Positions 1-9,870 of a DNA stretch of 64,000 bases are shown here, piece after piece (within the stretch, counting starts at the first letter, position 1; each line of letters opens with the position of its first letter). Under the pieces are notes generated by a model. That model ran no database searches, was not told where the DNA came from, and saw nothing but the letters and a program-made list of their open reading frames with translations. Both the position numbers and the translations under genes were made by a program. This stretch comes from Muscardinus avellanarius (lineage: Eukaryota; Chordata; Mammalia; Rodentia; Gliridae). Location: the NCBI GenBank assembly GCA_963383645.1, contig OY726571.1, positions 20,883,599-20,947,598 of the forward strand, written 5' to 3'.

Positions 1-377
1 AGTTACTGACAGCCTCATCAAGTAGTTGAGGTGGATCGGCTACTTAGCAAGGCCCTTGACAATTCAGTGAGACCCTGTTTTAAAAATAAAAAGACGTCTG
101 GCATGGTGGCACACACTTGTAATCCCCGCGCTTGGAAGGCGGAGACAGGAGGATAGCGCAGGTTTGAAGCCAGCTGCGCTGGCGTGAGAGACCCTGTTTC
201 CATATGAAAATAAGTCTGGGAGTGTACCCCAGAGTAGAAAGGTTTCCAGGAACCCCAGTACCACAAAAAGAAATAACAATAATAAAATAAAAGTAAAATA
301 AAAAAGAGTAAAAAATAGGGCTGGGGATGTAGCTCAGAGGTGTACACTGCCCCTGGTTTTCATGCCTGGTACCACAC
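1..377 (+). mobile_element. B1-dID SINE split by a second SINE
   Basis: The outer SINE enters from the left window edge: its right B1 part is at 1-90 and its ID-like end (GGGCTGGGGATGTAGCTCAG) at 317-377. A complete younger SINE in the same orientation, about 96-270 with an A-rich tail to about 310, sits in the A-rich linker of the outer copy. The inner copy has the 3' module ending in CCAGGAACCCCAGTACC instead of the usual ID ending. The outer copy is truncated by the window edge. Confidence 0.85.
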
Positions 378-393
378 ACAAAAAATATAAGAT

Positions 394-1257
394 AAAAATG
401 ATGGCTCTAAATATAGCTTTTTTAATTCATCAAGAATAGAATTTTCAGGACATCCAGGTATAGACTGAGTGAATAAATGAAAGGAGTCTCCAATGTGAGC
501 ATTATCTAACCCATGAGAGAAGAAAGAAGATGTAGGTACTTAACATCAAGCAGAAAGAAGAGTTTACAAAACATATAATTTGCTGATGGAGAAATGGCGA
601 CTAGCAACTTAGTAAGGAGCCCGAGGACCATAAACACCGGGGGAGCTTGACCTCTGAATCTCTGTCCAGACCTTACTATTGGAAATAGACCCAATGCCTT
701 AACAATCCTTACAATGAATTATTTTCAACATATGGGCAAACTATGGAGGCAGTCATGGTTAAAATTTGTTTTATGATGATAAATCATACCTCTGTATCAC
801 TTTTACTTAAGAGGAAACTGGAGAAAATGTTTTATTTGAGTAGAAGAATCATCCAAGAATGTAGATGTCAGGTATCTGGAAAACAAAAGATCTGATAGGG
901 AAAGAGAAATAAAGGAAATTCCCCAGCTGGACTAGAGCCCAATCACTATCGATGAATGCTGGAACATTCAGCCTTTCTAAGACACCATGCGCCATCAGGC
1001 AAATACAAAATTGAGTCCTATATTAGAGGAAATATATGGTCTTAGAGTTCACGGGCAAATTAGTAATACATACATGCAAACTAAGCAAATACTCAAAGAC
1101 CACTATTGGCTGAAGAGAGAAAACATATTGTAGAAGGAAATTTAATTATAAAATGCATTATGGGTCAGCTAAAAATATTACATAGAAATGAGAATAAAAG
1201 CAGAATATTGATTTACCCCAAAACCATATTAGTCCCATATTTATTAAAATTGTGAAG

Positions 1258-1259
<2 letters not shown>
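394..1259. other. Unique AT-rich DNA, nothing recognised
   Basis: I see no coding frame of note, no splice-like exon and no repeat I can name in this stretch. Confidence 0.6.

Positions 1260-1299
<40 letters not shown>
1260..1299. repeat. (GT)n microsatellite
   Basis: Uninterrupted GT dinucleotides, followed directly by a short AGAG-rich stretch. Confidence 0.95.
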
Positions 1300-1306
<7 letters not shown>

Positions 1307-1564
1307 GGAAGGAGAGAGAAGTGGCATAAAAATAGGGCCATAAGTGGGCCAATTCTCAATTTTCCCAGTAAAAAGCTAAAAGATCACATCTAAAATTTAC
1401 ACATTAAGAATTATGTTTAAGAAAGCGTTATGCAAAACAGAAGTAAGTTCAATGATAAACAAGTTGAAAACAATTTTCTCTGGAGAGGAGAAAGTAGAAT
1501 TTTCCGTGAAGAGAGGTGTCAAAGAAAAATACTTATAGACACGAGAGTAGTAAGGACAGATTTT

Positions 1565-1725
1565 AGTCATTAAGATGCTGCAGGGAAGGGGAGGAAAGGG
1601 GAGGGATGGGGAGGGAGCCTGGAGGAAGCGCACAAGTACTGTGTGCATGCATGTATCTCTCCATCACTATGAGCTGTATTATGATATGAGCTACAATACA
1701 CCAATAAAAGTATAAAAATAAAAAG
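1565..1725 (+). mobile_element. 5'-truncated copy of the shared retroelement 3' tail
   Basis: A purine- and G-rich block (1580-1625) is followed by a TGTGTGCATGCATGTAT motif and then by TACAATACACCAATAAAA. This is the same 3' terminus as in copies A to F of this window, here without any body. I infer a severely 5'-truncated insertion. Confidence 0.65.
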
Positions 1726-1734
1726 ACCCTGTGG

Positions 1735-2375
1735 CAAGAGCAGAGTCCAGCATGAGCTGTACTCAACTGTGATGTGTACAGGCATTACTGGCTACTTTTT
1801 ACAGGAAATAGAAGAACTGGCAATGAAAAGCAATAAAAAAAAAAAAAACAGAAGAGATATTTGGTCCATTCGAACCTGTTATTTTGGATTGCCTAACTAG
1901 AACATAGAAAAGTCAAGTTCCTACCTTCCCAAACAGGCTGAGAGATGGGGTTCCTGTCTTCAGATACTGGCTAAAACAAATGGTAAATTTTTTTGGCAGC
2001 CTTGAGCTTTATTCAAGATGGCACTCTAAGGAGTATTAGAGTTATCCTAAGGTTGCAGTTAGACACTATGATAGTATGTGCTCAAGGGGTTATGAGAAAA
2101 GTTGACAGGCCTGTTTAAGAAGCAAGCTCACAGAAAACTGGCTAGAGTGTGGTCAAAGAATGAATCATTGTCAGAGATGAAGAATCTGATCGTTTTTTTT
2201 TACTGGCATTCTAACACCATCTAGGCTTATGACTGTAAATGTGTAGTTTTAATGAAAAATTTTAAAACCAGTCAGATAATTGAGGTCTGTTTATATATTC
2301 AACATTTTAAAATTCTAGTCATGTTAAAATGGAGGGATGGAGAGACCATTTGTTTTTCCCAACTTCTATTATTCC
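1735..2375. other. Unique DNA, nothing recognised
   Basis: Only a 14-bp A-run near 1835 stands out. No exon or named repeat was recognised. Confidence 0.55.
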
Positions 2376-2384
2376 AAGATTTTG

Positions 2385-2621
2385 TTTGTTTGTTTGTTTT
2401 GTGACACTGGGAACTGAACCCAGGGGCAGGCATTCTACCTCTGAAGTATGACCCCAGACACAAACACAGACACACATATGTATATCTTTTGGGGAGGGGT
2501 ATAAACAGGCGTTTACTAAGTTGTAGAGGTCCTCAGTTGCCAAGGTTGGCCACAAACTTGTGATCCCTCTGTCTCAGGCTTCCAAGCACAGAATGACTGC
2601 CATGTGTCACCATGTCCAGAT
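2385..2621 (-). mobile_element. B1-dID SINE, diverged
   Basis: Minus-strand SINE with a TTTG-repeat tail at the left, an ID-like end at 2400-2455 (complement of GGTAGAATGCC...GGGTTCAGTTCCCAG) and a B1 head ending near 2621. An inserted CA/TG-rich stretch (2455-2500) breaks the linker. Divergence is high, so this is one of the older copies. Confidence 0.7.
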
Positions 2622-2629
2622 TCATCATT

Positions 2630-3375
2630 TCAAGATTATCTTCCATCTTCAGCAGCTTGTGTCCATGAGGAAAAGATGTAAATCTAATTCTTCAGAATCT
2701 GAACTATCTATTGGATAGTGTTTTGTGAGTGGGTAGAGATGTTAATTTTATAATTAAGAGTCTCTCTAGTTTTACTATAATTTATACTCCAATTCCATAG
2801 TGTTTGGGCCAGACCAGAAAGGGTCCGTTCCTTGAGTGTGTGAGGCAGTCTCTCTATCCTTTTTCAGCTGGGCACTTTGACTCTCAAAGTGTCCATGTTA
2901 TACAAATACAAAGCTCATCTTAAACTGTCTGGTTTAGAATTTAAATTTTTTTCTTATTTTCTTCCCCAAGTGTCCCAATATTTACACATATTCAGTATTT
3001 TTACTACTCTTGTTATTTGAATGACCTTACTCAGCAATTATTTATTGCATACAGTGCTCACTGAAACAAACCTCCTGGAGACTTGGAGAGGTGAATGCAT
3101 AATTTGGAGCAACAATACCCTGTCTTAAGCACTAATATTTTCTACAATTTGTATTGTGATGTCAGCCTCAGCAACTGACCCATTTTTATGTTTTCTTTAG
3201 TTACACAGAGCTGAGAAAATCCTTAGTTATATAAAGAGTTACAACTAATATTAGTCTTTCTTTTCTCTTTATTTCTCCATTCTAAGTTATTTTATACTTT
3301 TTAGATATCATTCTATCTAGTTAATTTGTAAGTTTGATAAAAATAATAAATTTTCTTCCTTGAAAAATAACAGAA
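2630..3375. other. Unique DNA, nothing recognised
   Basis: AT-rich sequence without a recognisable exon or repeat. Confidence 0.55.
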
Positions 3376-3520
3376 CCTCCAGGCATGGTGGTGCTTCCCA
3401 ATACTTAGAAAACTGAGATAGTATGAACACAGGTTCAAAAACTCCCTCTGCAACTTGGGGAGGCTATTTTTCCATATAAAAAAATAAAATAGGGATGGAG
3501 GTGTGGCTCATTGCCATCAC
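3376..3520 (+). mobile_element. B1-dID SINE, degraded
   Basis: Head CCAGGCATGGTGG at 3381, a weak B1 body, an A-rich linker and an ID-like GATGGAGGTGTGGCTCA near 3493. Its end dissolves into the CA repeat that follows, a common fate of SINE tails. Confidence 0.65.
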
Positions 3521-3552
3521 CACACACACACACACACAAACACACACACAGC
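3521..3552. repeat. (CA)n microsatellite
   Basis: CA dinucleotides with one AAA interruption, directly after a SINE 3' end. Confidence 0.9.
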
Positions 3553-3588
3553 ACAACCTCTAACAACCTCTAGCTCTCAAGTATTAAT

Positions 3589-3593
<5 letters not shown>

Positions 3594-3644
<51 letters not shown>
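3594..3644. repeat. (TA)n microsatellite
   Basis: About 24 TA dinucleotides, immediately left of a minus-strand SINE whose A-tail probably seeded them. Confidence 0.95.
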
Positions 3645-3649
<5 letters not shown>

Positions 3650-3826
3650 TTTGGTGGAAACCCTTCTACTGCTGGGTTACATTCCCAGACCAGACCTATT
3701 AATTTAATTATTATTATTTGGAAACAGGGTCTCTTAAGCTAGCATGACTGGCTTCGAACCTGTGCAATCCTCCTGTCTCTGCCTCCCAACCGCGGAGATT
3801 ACAAGCGTGCACCACCACGCCTGGTG
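3650..3826 (-). mobile_element. B1-dID SINE, GGAACCCC-type 3' end
   Basis: Complement shows the 3' module of the GGAACCCC type and a B1 part with a perfect RNA polymerase III B-box core (GGTTCGAAGCC, read on the minus strand near 3757). The head ends at about 3826. Confidence 0.85.
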
Positions 3827-3829
3827 AGG

Positions 3830-4610
3830 CTATATTTTTCCATTAAGTGAACACTAGAAGAGAAGAATGAATAGTTTTCATAGTAAGACTACTCTATGTG
3901 AAATCAAGAACCCTATAAAATGGTAATCTCTGTTGGAGTTCCCATTTGGAAGAAGCAGAGAGAAATATATATGTAATTTTTCTGAAAGGTTTTAATTAAA
4001 ATATTATATTGCAAGTGAATTTGCAGGCTCCACTGCCTTCAGCTTTACTGCTGTATATGATTATACTTCACGTTCGATGACCACCACCTGTACAGGCAAA
4101 GTGGCCAAGCAGAGAGCAAATCAGGATGACTGGTCCTTCAGTGATGACTCTTTCCCACACCAGCTGTTAGACACTTGAGCTGTATTTTGAGATGCATAGC
4201 TGTATAGCAGGGTGGAATTGAATGTGTAGGCTTCAGAAGAAATTATTACTTTTACCCCAGATGCAGCAGAAAACTAACATTCAATGGGAAATCTCAGAAA
4301 CTACAGAGATTGAACACATAAGGTATCTCTGATTAAACTGGAGAACAATGAAACAAATAGATAATAATATAAAGAGTCAAAGAAAATGCTGTGTGAAAAA
4401 TGGAAATGATCGAATCAAACCCCTATAAATTAAGGACAAAACTATAGAGATAAGAAAGCAAATATTAGCTTAAAATATTTTAAAATGTTAATGATGTCAG
4501 TTATATCAGATTTAGAGATTCTTTTCAAAATATTTTCAGGACAAGACATATTAAACACATAATGACAATTTACCGCTGATGAGGTTAACAAACAGCATGA
4601 AACCTTGGCA
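3830..4610. other. Unique DNA, nothing recognised
   Basis: No exon or named repeat seen. The region from about 4310 may already belong to an old L1 relic but similarity is too weak to call. Confidence 0.45.
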
Positions 4611-4841
4611 AGAACCTGATACAATCTGCACTTTCATACATTGCTGGTGAGTGTGAAAAATTGGACAATGATTATGGAAAAGTTTGTCATTTTCCTAGAA
4701 AGATAACATATACCAATCCTATGGCCCATAACAAATAAACCATATATGCACAGTAAGACATAAAAATGTTTATAGCAGCTTCATTCAGAATAGTAACAAA
4801 TGATACTAGTAAATACAGGACTTGGGCAGAATAGATTTTAA

Positions 4842-5049
4842 TTTTTAATTTTTTGGGGGGATAGGACCCAGGAATATCTGAGCAATATTCACAGCCCTAT
4901 TTTTTTTAATTCTTTACGTTGAAACAAGGTCTCACTGAGTTGTAAAAGGCCTCATTAAGTAGCTGAGGCTCTCTGTGGATGGTGATCCTCCTATCTCAGT
5001 CTCCCAAATGCTGGGATTACAAGTGTGAGCTACCACACCAGCCGGCAGG
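4842..5049 (-). mobile_element. B1-dID SINE with 11-bp target-site duplication
   Basis: Minus-strand SINE inside an L1 relic. ATAGATTTTAA flanks it at 4831-4841 and 5050-5060, a clean target-site duplication that fixes both ends. Confidence 0.85.
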
Positions 5050-5071
5050 ATAGATTTTAAACATATGTCAT

Positions 5072-5286
5072 GAGCTGGGCATGGTGGCGCACAATTGTAA
5101 TCCCTGCACTTGGGAGACAGGTGGATAGAACAGGTTTGAAGCCAGCCTCAGCTACTTAGTGAGGCTCTCAGCAACTTAGTGAGACCCTGTTTCCAAGTAA
5201 AATATAAAAAAGGTCTGGGAATATAGCCTGGAGGTAGAAAGCCCCTGGGTTCCATCCCCAGTGCCACCAAAAAAAAAAAAAAAAAA
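5072..5286 (+). mobile_element. B1-dID SINE with short target-site duplication
   Basis: Head GCTGGGCATGGTGGCGCA, B1 body, A-rich linker, ID-like end CTGGGTTCCATCCCCAGTG and an A-tail. ATGTCAT occurs at 5065-5071 and 5287-5293. The 3' end keeps the ordinary ID module. Confidence 0.85.
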
Positions 5287-5349
5287 ATGTCATCTGCACA
5301 TGGCTAAAAACTACTCAGCAATATAAAAAAAAAAACCCTGATATGTATA

Positions 5350-5510
5350 ATGTGATGAATATTATTACATGTGTTCTTGATGATTGTCATTCTATCTGGA
5401 ATTAGATGAATTTCAGGATCATTTTAATTTAATTTCCCTGAGTGCTAAAGATATTAAACATTTTTTTCATGTATTTATTGACCACTTGTTTTTCTTTTCC
5501 ATTCCTCTAC
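5350..5510 (-). mobile_element. Old L1 ORF2 end (antisense), left part
   Basis: Resembles the reverse complement of late L1 ORF2, for example the GATATTAAACATTTTTTTCATG motif that often follows GTGAGATGATATCTCA-type sequence. The continuation of the same relic resumes at about 8560, on the far side of copy A. Confidence 0.55.
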
Positions 5511-5554
5511 TAAGATTAAGATGTATGACTACAATACATCAATAAAAATTTTTA
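5511..5554 (+). mobile_element. Retroelement 3' terminus that hosts copy A
   Basis: GATGTATGACTACAATAC followed by ATCAATAAAAATTTTT is the shared 3' terminus in plus orientation. Copy A is inserted in its A/T-rich end: TCAATAAAAATTTTT at 5539-5553 recurs, slightly expanded, at 8535-8550. Confidence 0.55.
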
Positions 5555-5725
5555 TTTTATTTTATTTTATTTTTTATTGGTGCACTGTATTCATACATCA
5601 TAGTGGGATACAAACTTTTGTAGACATACATGCACACATCGCCCAGTCAGCCCCCACCCGATCCCCACCCCATTCTCTCACCATCCCTCCTTCCCATGCT
5701 TGGCTTAGTGGTTGACATCTAGTAT
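5555..5725 (-). repeat. Shared G-rich retroelement 3' tail (copy A)
   Basis: On the minus strand: AAGCCAAGCATGGGAAGGAG, a purine/G-rich tract, TGTGTGCATGTATGTCTAC, a GATGTATGAATACAGTGC-like segment, then CACCAATAAAA and an A/T-rich end. Related tails close copies B, C, D, E and F and the stub at 1565-1725. G-rich 3' UTR tracts are also typical of L1. Confidence 0.75.
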
Positions 5726-6113
5726 TATAGCAATTTATCCAAAATTAAAAATGATAATCTCACATAACAGTTTCATTTGTCTGATACCAAGCTTTTGATA
5801 ACTTAAAGATAACATTTCAGTATTTCTTTTTGCTTTCTTTCTTACCAGAGAATATTTTTTCTTTTTTTTTATGTAAAACTATCACATATTTATTTATTTT
5901 TCAGAAAAAAATCTATCCTAATATGGAATATGGATTCTAGATACCCAAAACGATCTTGAAAAAGAACAAAGCTAGAAGATATATATTTTCTGATTTCAAA
6001 CCATATAAAGCTACAATAATTGAAACAGTGGAGTACTGTTCTAAAGGCAGATATATAAACCATAGGAGCTAAATACAAGCCTAGAGCTAAATTCGTCCCT
6101 ATATTGTCAAGTT

Positions 6114-6316
6114 TTTTTTTTTTTTTTTTTTTTTTTGGCGGTACTGGGGTTCCTGGAAGCCCTTCTATCTCCGGGCTACACTTCCAGACCTATTTTATAT
6201 TTTTTATTTGGAAACAGGGTCTCTTAAGCCAGCGAGGCTGGCTCCGAACCAGCACGATCCTCCTGTCTCCGCCTCCCAAGCGCGGGGATTACAAGCGTGC
6301 GCCACCACGCCCGGCC
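6114..6316 (-). mobile_element. Young B1-dID SINE inside copy A
   Basis: Minus-strand SINE with a 20+ base T-run (its A-tail). TGTCAAGTT at 6105-6113 and 6317-6325 is the target-site duplication. It keeps several CpG sites and the GGAACCCC-type 3' module, so it is among the younger copies here and dates copy A as older than itself. Confidence 0.9.
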
Positions 6317-6824
6317 TGTCAAGTTATTTTTGACAAGGTTTCCACGAACATTTGGTGGTGGAAATAATAATCTTCTAACTAAATATTGTTGAAAAATAAT
6401 AATTACATGGAAAAGAATAAAATTGGACCCTTACCTAATCCCATATAAAAATATTAACTCAAAATAGATAAAAGACCTAAATATAAATCTTAAGACTATA
6501 AACTTTTAGGAGAAAATCTGGGTCATAAAACCTCACAACATTGAAATTGGCAGTGATTTCTTGGATATGATTTCAGTGGCACAGGCAACAGAAGAGTATA
6601 CAAACTCCCTAAAAAATAAAAAAAAATTGTATATCTGAAGACAATGTAAACAGAGTTAAAAGTTACTAATAGAATTGGATAAAATATTTCCAAATGCTAT
6701 ATCTGAAAGTATATTAATATTCCAACTAGAAATCCTAAAAATTAGCAACAATAAAGGCAAACAATATAATTTAGAGATAGGTAAATGACTAAAATAAATA
6801 ATGAATCTCCACAGATAACCAATC

Positions 6825-7741
6825 TTAGTTGTCTGTTGGATGGAAAATCTTATTTCTCTGGTTCTGGTGTGTGTTACCTATTTCTTCTTTGTAGTTAATC
6901 TCTTTGAGTATTTTCTCTAGCACTGGTTTTGAAGACATAAATTCCTTCAATTTCTGTTTGTCATGGAATCTTCTTATTTTTCCATCTAATTTGATAGAAA
7001 GTTTTGCTGCGTAGGAAATTTTTGGCTGGAAGTTGTTTTCTTTCAGAGTTTGGAATATGTTACTCCAAGCCCTTCTGGCTCTCATGACTGGGTTTGGGAA
7101 GTCTGGAGTGATTCTAATTGGTTTGCCTCTGAATGTCACTTGGCCCTTTGTTTTTCCTGCCTTTAAGATTCTCTGCTTGGCTTTCACATTGGTCATTTTG
7201 ACAATTATGTGGCGTGGGGATCCTATTCTCCGATCCTGTCTAAAGAGAGTTCTATAAGTTTCCTGGATCTGTGTATCAACCTCTTGCTCTATGTTTGGAA
7301 AATTTTCTGCTATTACTTCCTTGAAGAGATTGTTGATCCCTTTGGTTTCACTTTCTTTTCCCTCCTCTATTCCAATTATTCTTAGGTTAGCTCTCTTAAA
7401 ATGGCCCATATTTCTTCAATGTCAGATTCCTGTTGCCGGATATTTTTTTCTAGATTAGAAACTATGCATTCATTTTTGGAATGATCATCTTCTAAGAGCA
7501 AGATTCTGTTCTCCATGTGGTCTAATCGGTTGTTTGTGCTTTGAATCGAGGCCTCTACTTCATCAATTGCATCCTTTATCTCTTTTTGGCTCTCTCTGAA
7601 TTCTTTTCGAAGCACCTCTATTATTTCTATAGTTATTTTCCTGATTTGATCTTCTAGAAATCTCTGAATTTCTGTTTTATCGGGTTCTGATGTTGTGGGG
7701 TTGTGGGCATTCATTGCTCCAGTGTTATTCCTCTTTCCCAT
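6825..7741 (-). pseudogene. L1 ORF1 (RNA-binding chaperone), frameshifted
   Basis: L1 ORF1p is a trimeric nucleic-acid chaperone that coats L1 RNA. The likely start is the ATG at 7741-7739, giving MGKRNN (the MGK start is typical of ORF1p). An N-terminal half (to 7382) has acidic and heptad-rich sequence with NRLDHMENRI and LEDDHSKNECIVSNLEKN, consistent with the coiled coil. After EEIWAI the frame shifts between about 7409 and 7382. The C-terminal half (7409-6825) carries RANLRIIGIEEG of the RRM domain, then RHIIVKMTNVKAKQRILKA and a C-terminal domain with NFQPKISYAAKLSI, and ends at a TAA at 6827-6825. Total about 305 codons against about 340 in human ORF1p. One frameshift and no internal stop in the second half suggest moderate age. 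Confidence 0.9.
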
Positions 7742-8534
7742 GATTTCGGAAGTTTGTGCCTTCTCTGGGTTCTTCCCTTGGGTCACTATGACTTCACTTA
7801 AGGTGCTCTGGATCTCGAGTCTGTAGTATCTCAGACCCCACTACTCCTTTATTGGGTTATATCATAGAGTCTCAGACCCAGGGAGTCGATAGAGGCTGTT
7901 TTAAACTATGGGGGGTGTCAGGTTGCACGTTCACCTATGGTGTGATATCTCTGCCACCGCCACTCCCCCACTGGGTCAAGTCCCAGGGAGTACAGTACTG
8001 GGATTTCTCCTCTATGGCCCGCAATTTGACTCACTGTTCTTGAGTTCGCAGATGTAGCTGTACTGGACTCGGTGAATTCGCTGCTGCTGCCACCGGTGGC
8101 AATATGGCGCCGCTGCTACACCCTCAGCCGTGAGGCTGGCTTATTTCTTCTTGGTTTTGAGTTCCACTCTGAGTCCCTGCAGCATGTAGTGAGCTCAGCC
8201 ACTGGGAGCTTTAGATGCTTCCTGCGCTGAAAAATCCTGCCTGGCTGTTCCGCAGCGGTTCACCTCGGTTTGCTGTAGCTGTATGGTGAACTCACCGCTG
8301 CCACCGGCAGTATGGCGCTGCTGCCGCGTCCTCGAGCGTGAGGCTGGTCTATCTCCTCTGTGGCTCTGAGCTCTGATCTCAGTCCGCTTTCTCTCTGGAG
8401 CCTGGTGATTTTTTTTGTTTCTCTGGTGATGGTGTTTTCTGGCTATGAAAGGTGCTGATTTTGTGGTAATGGAGATTGGTTGTTAGCGGGGCTCTTAAGC
8501 CCTGCTTTTCTCGGACGCCATCTTCCTGGAAGTC
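7742..8534 (-). promoter_or_regulatory. 5' UTR / internal promoter of copy A
   Basis: This GC-rich stretch with CpGs and CTGCCGCC-type repeats stands out from the AT-rich surroundings. Its 5' end on the minus strand reads GAAGATGGCG at 8526-8517, a YY1-type site at the same place as in human L1. The related 5' UTR of copy B begins with the same motif. Function as a promoter is inferred from L1 biology. Confidence 0.7.
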
Positions 8535-8554
8535 TCAATAAAAAAATTTTAAAT

Positions 8555-8745
8555 TAAAAAAGACTGTTCATTTTGGTTGCCCATTTTTTGATTGGGTTAT
8601 TTGTGTTTTTTAGTGTTAAGATTTTTTAAGCTCTTTGTATATTCTACATATTAGGCCTTTCTTTGATGGGTAGGTGGTAAAGAGCTTTTGTGTTGTAGGT
8701 TGTCTTGGTAGATTCTTTATGGTTTCCTTTGTTGTGCAGAATGCT
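8555..8745 (-). mobile_element. Old L1 ORF2 end (antisense), right part
   Basis: CCCATTTTTTGATTGGGTTA followed by AGCTCTTTGTATATTC is the reverse complement of a well-known part of mammalian L1 ORF2. It continues the relic left of copy A (5350-5510). Confidence 0.75.
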
Positions 8746-9870
8746 ACATTACTAAATGAAGACTGGATCAAAGAAGAAATGTGAAGAAAATTTTTTTAAA
8801 AATTTAGAATCAAATGAAATTAGAGATATAACTTACCAAAATCAATGAGATACTCTGAATGAAGTGTTGAGAGAAATTTATAGCATTAAGTGCCCACATA
8901 AATAAAACAGAAATATTTGAAATAAATAATCAAATTATGTACCTCAAGGTCCTTGAAAAGCAGAAACAAACTAACCCTAAAGCCACCAGAAAACAGAAAA
9001 TAATCAAAATAAGGAATTAATGAATTAGAAAACAAACCAAAACAAGCAAACAAAATAGAAAAGAATGTGAATATCAAGAAAACAAAAGCTGGTTTTGTTT
9101 ATTTATTTATTTATTTGGTGGTACTGGGGTAGAACTCAGAGGCTTTTTACCTCTGGGCTATACTCCCAGACCAATTTTATATTTTATTTGGAAACAGGGT
9201 CTCGCTAAGTTGCTGAGAGCCTCACTAAGTAGCTGAAGCTGGCTTTGAACCTGTGTGATTCTTCTGTCTCAGCCTCCCAAGCACTGGGATTACAAGCATG
9301 CAATAACACACCCAGCATGCTGGTTTTGTTTAAAAGGGTAAATAATATTGACAAACTCTTTTCCAACCTAAAAGAAAAAAAAGAGGGACCAGATCCAAAT
9401 CTCAAGGATGGAAATTAAAATGAAGATATTTCTCCAGATAATGTGGAAATCCAAAACATTATTAGAAGCTGAAAACTTATACTCCAAGAAAACCCAGAGA
9501 AAATTGGCAAACTCCTAGAGTCTGCAACTTACCTAAACTGGACAAAGAAAACAGAGTAAACGGACCAATAAAAATAAAAGAGATTTTAAAAAGCAGTAAA
9601 ATAGCTTTCATCAAATAAACATCCAGGCCCAGATGATTTCTAGCTGAATTCGACAAGACCTCCATAGAAGAACTAACTCCAATGTTCCTCAAGTTATTTT
9701 TACATGAAATAGATAAATTAGGAAAACTACAAAACTCATTCTCTGAAGCCAGCATCACCTTAATCACTAAGCCAGGTAAAGATACCACAAGAAAAGAAAA
9801 TTACAGACTAATATCCTTGATGGAAATAGATGAAAAATTTTACACACTTCTTTATAGAGATGTTTAAAAA
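8745..9870 (+). mobile_element. Old L1 ORF2 relic (sense), split by a SINE
   Basis: Sense-direction L1 ORF2, reverse transcriptase region. GAGAAATTTATAGCATTAAGTGCCCACAT at 8872-8900, the CCAGGCCCAGATGATTT block near 9623, then GAATTCGACAAGACC and AAAACTCATTCTCTGAAGCC near 9730-9752 follow the order of mammalian ORF2. A SINE (9101-9318) interrupts it. Stops and shifts are frequent. It abuts an antisense L1 piece at about 8745, so two L1 relics or an inversion meet there. Confidence 0.8.
9101..9318 (-). mobile_element. B1-dID SINE with 13-bp target-site duplication
   Basis: GCTGGTTTTGTTT occurs at 9088-9100 and 9319-9331, exactly flanking a complete minus-strand SINE with an ATTT-repeat tail. 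The L1 reading resumes on the far side. Confidence 0.9.

Larger units (their letters stand above)
4615..5345 (+). mobile_element. Old L1 3' end (sense), interrupted by two SINEs
   Basis: Blocks at 4630-4830 and 5290-5345 resemble the end of L1 ORF2 in the sense direction: an ACATTGCTGGTGAG-like segment, TTTATAGCAGC and ACTACTCAGCAATA correspond to the familiar run-up to the L1 3' UTR. Two SINEs lie inside (4842-5049 and 5072-5286). Frames are destroyed. Confidence 0.6.
5555..8534 (-). mobile_element. Copy A: chimeric L1-derived element, near full length
   Basis: Read on the minus strand: 5' start near 8534, GC-rich 5' UTR (8534-7742), ORF1 (7741-6825), a segment of old L1 ORF2 in antisense (about 6824-5905), a unique AT-rich segment (about 5905-5730), then a G-rich 3' tail and A-rich end (5725-5555). 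A SINE at 6114-6316 is a later insertion. Without it the element is about 2.8 kb. No forward ORF2, so no endonuclease or reverse transcriptase can be made from it. It must have depended on L1 proteins supplied in trans. The same order is seen in copy C (46439-47621), including across the ORF1/antisense junction. It resembles the HAL1 idea (L1 with ORF1 but no ORF2), with the extra antisense segment as the novelty. Confidence 0.8.

Noticed and set aside
6825..6840. Forward L1 ORF2 start after ORF1 in copy A
   Set aside because: The sequence after the ORF1 stop matches late ORF2 only in antisense. No forward ORF2 codons or endonuclease motifs are present.
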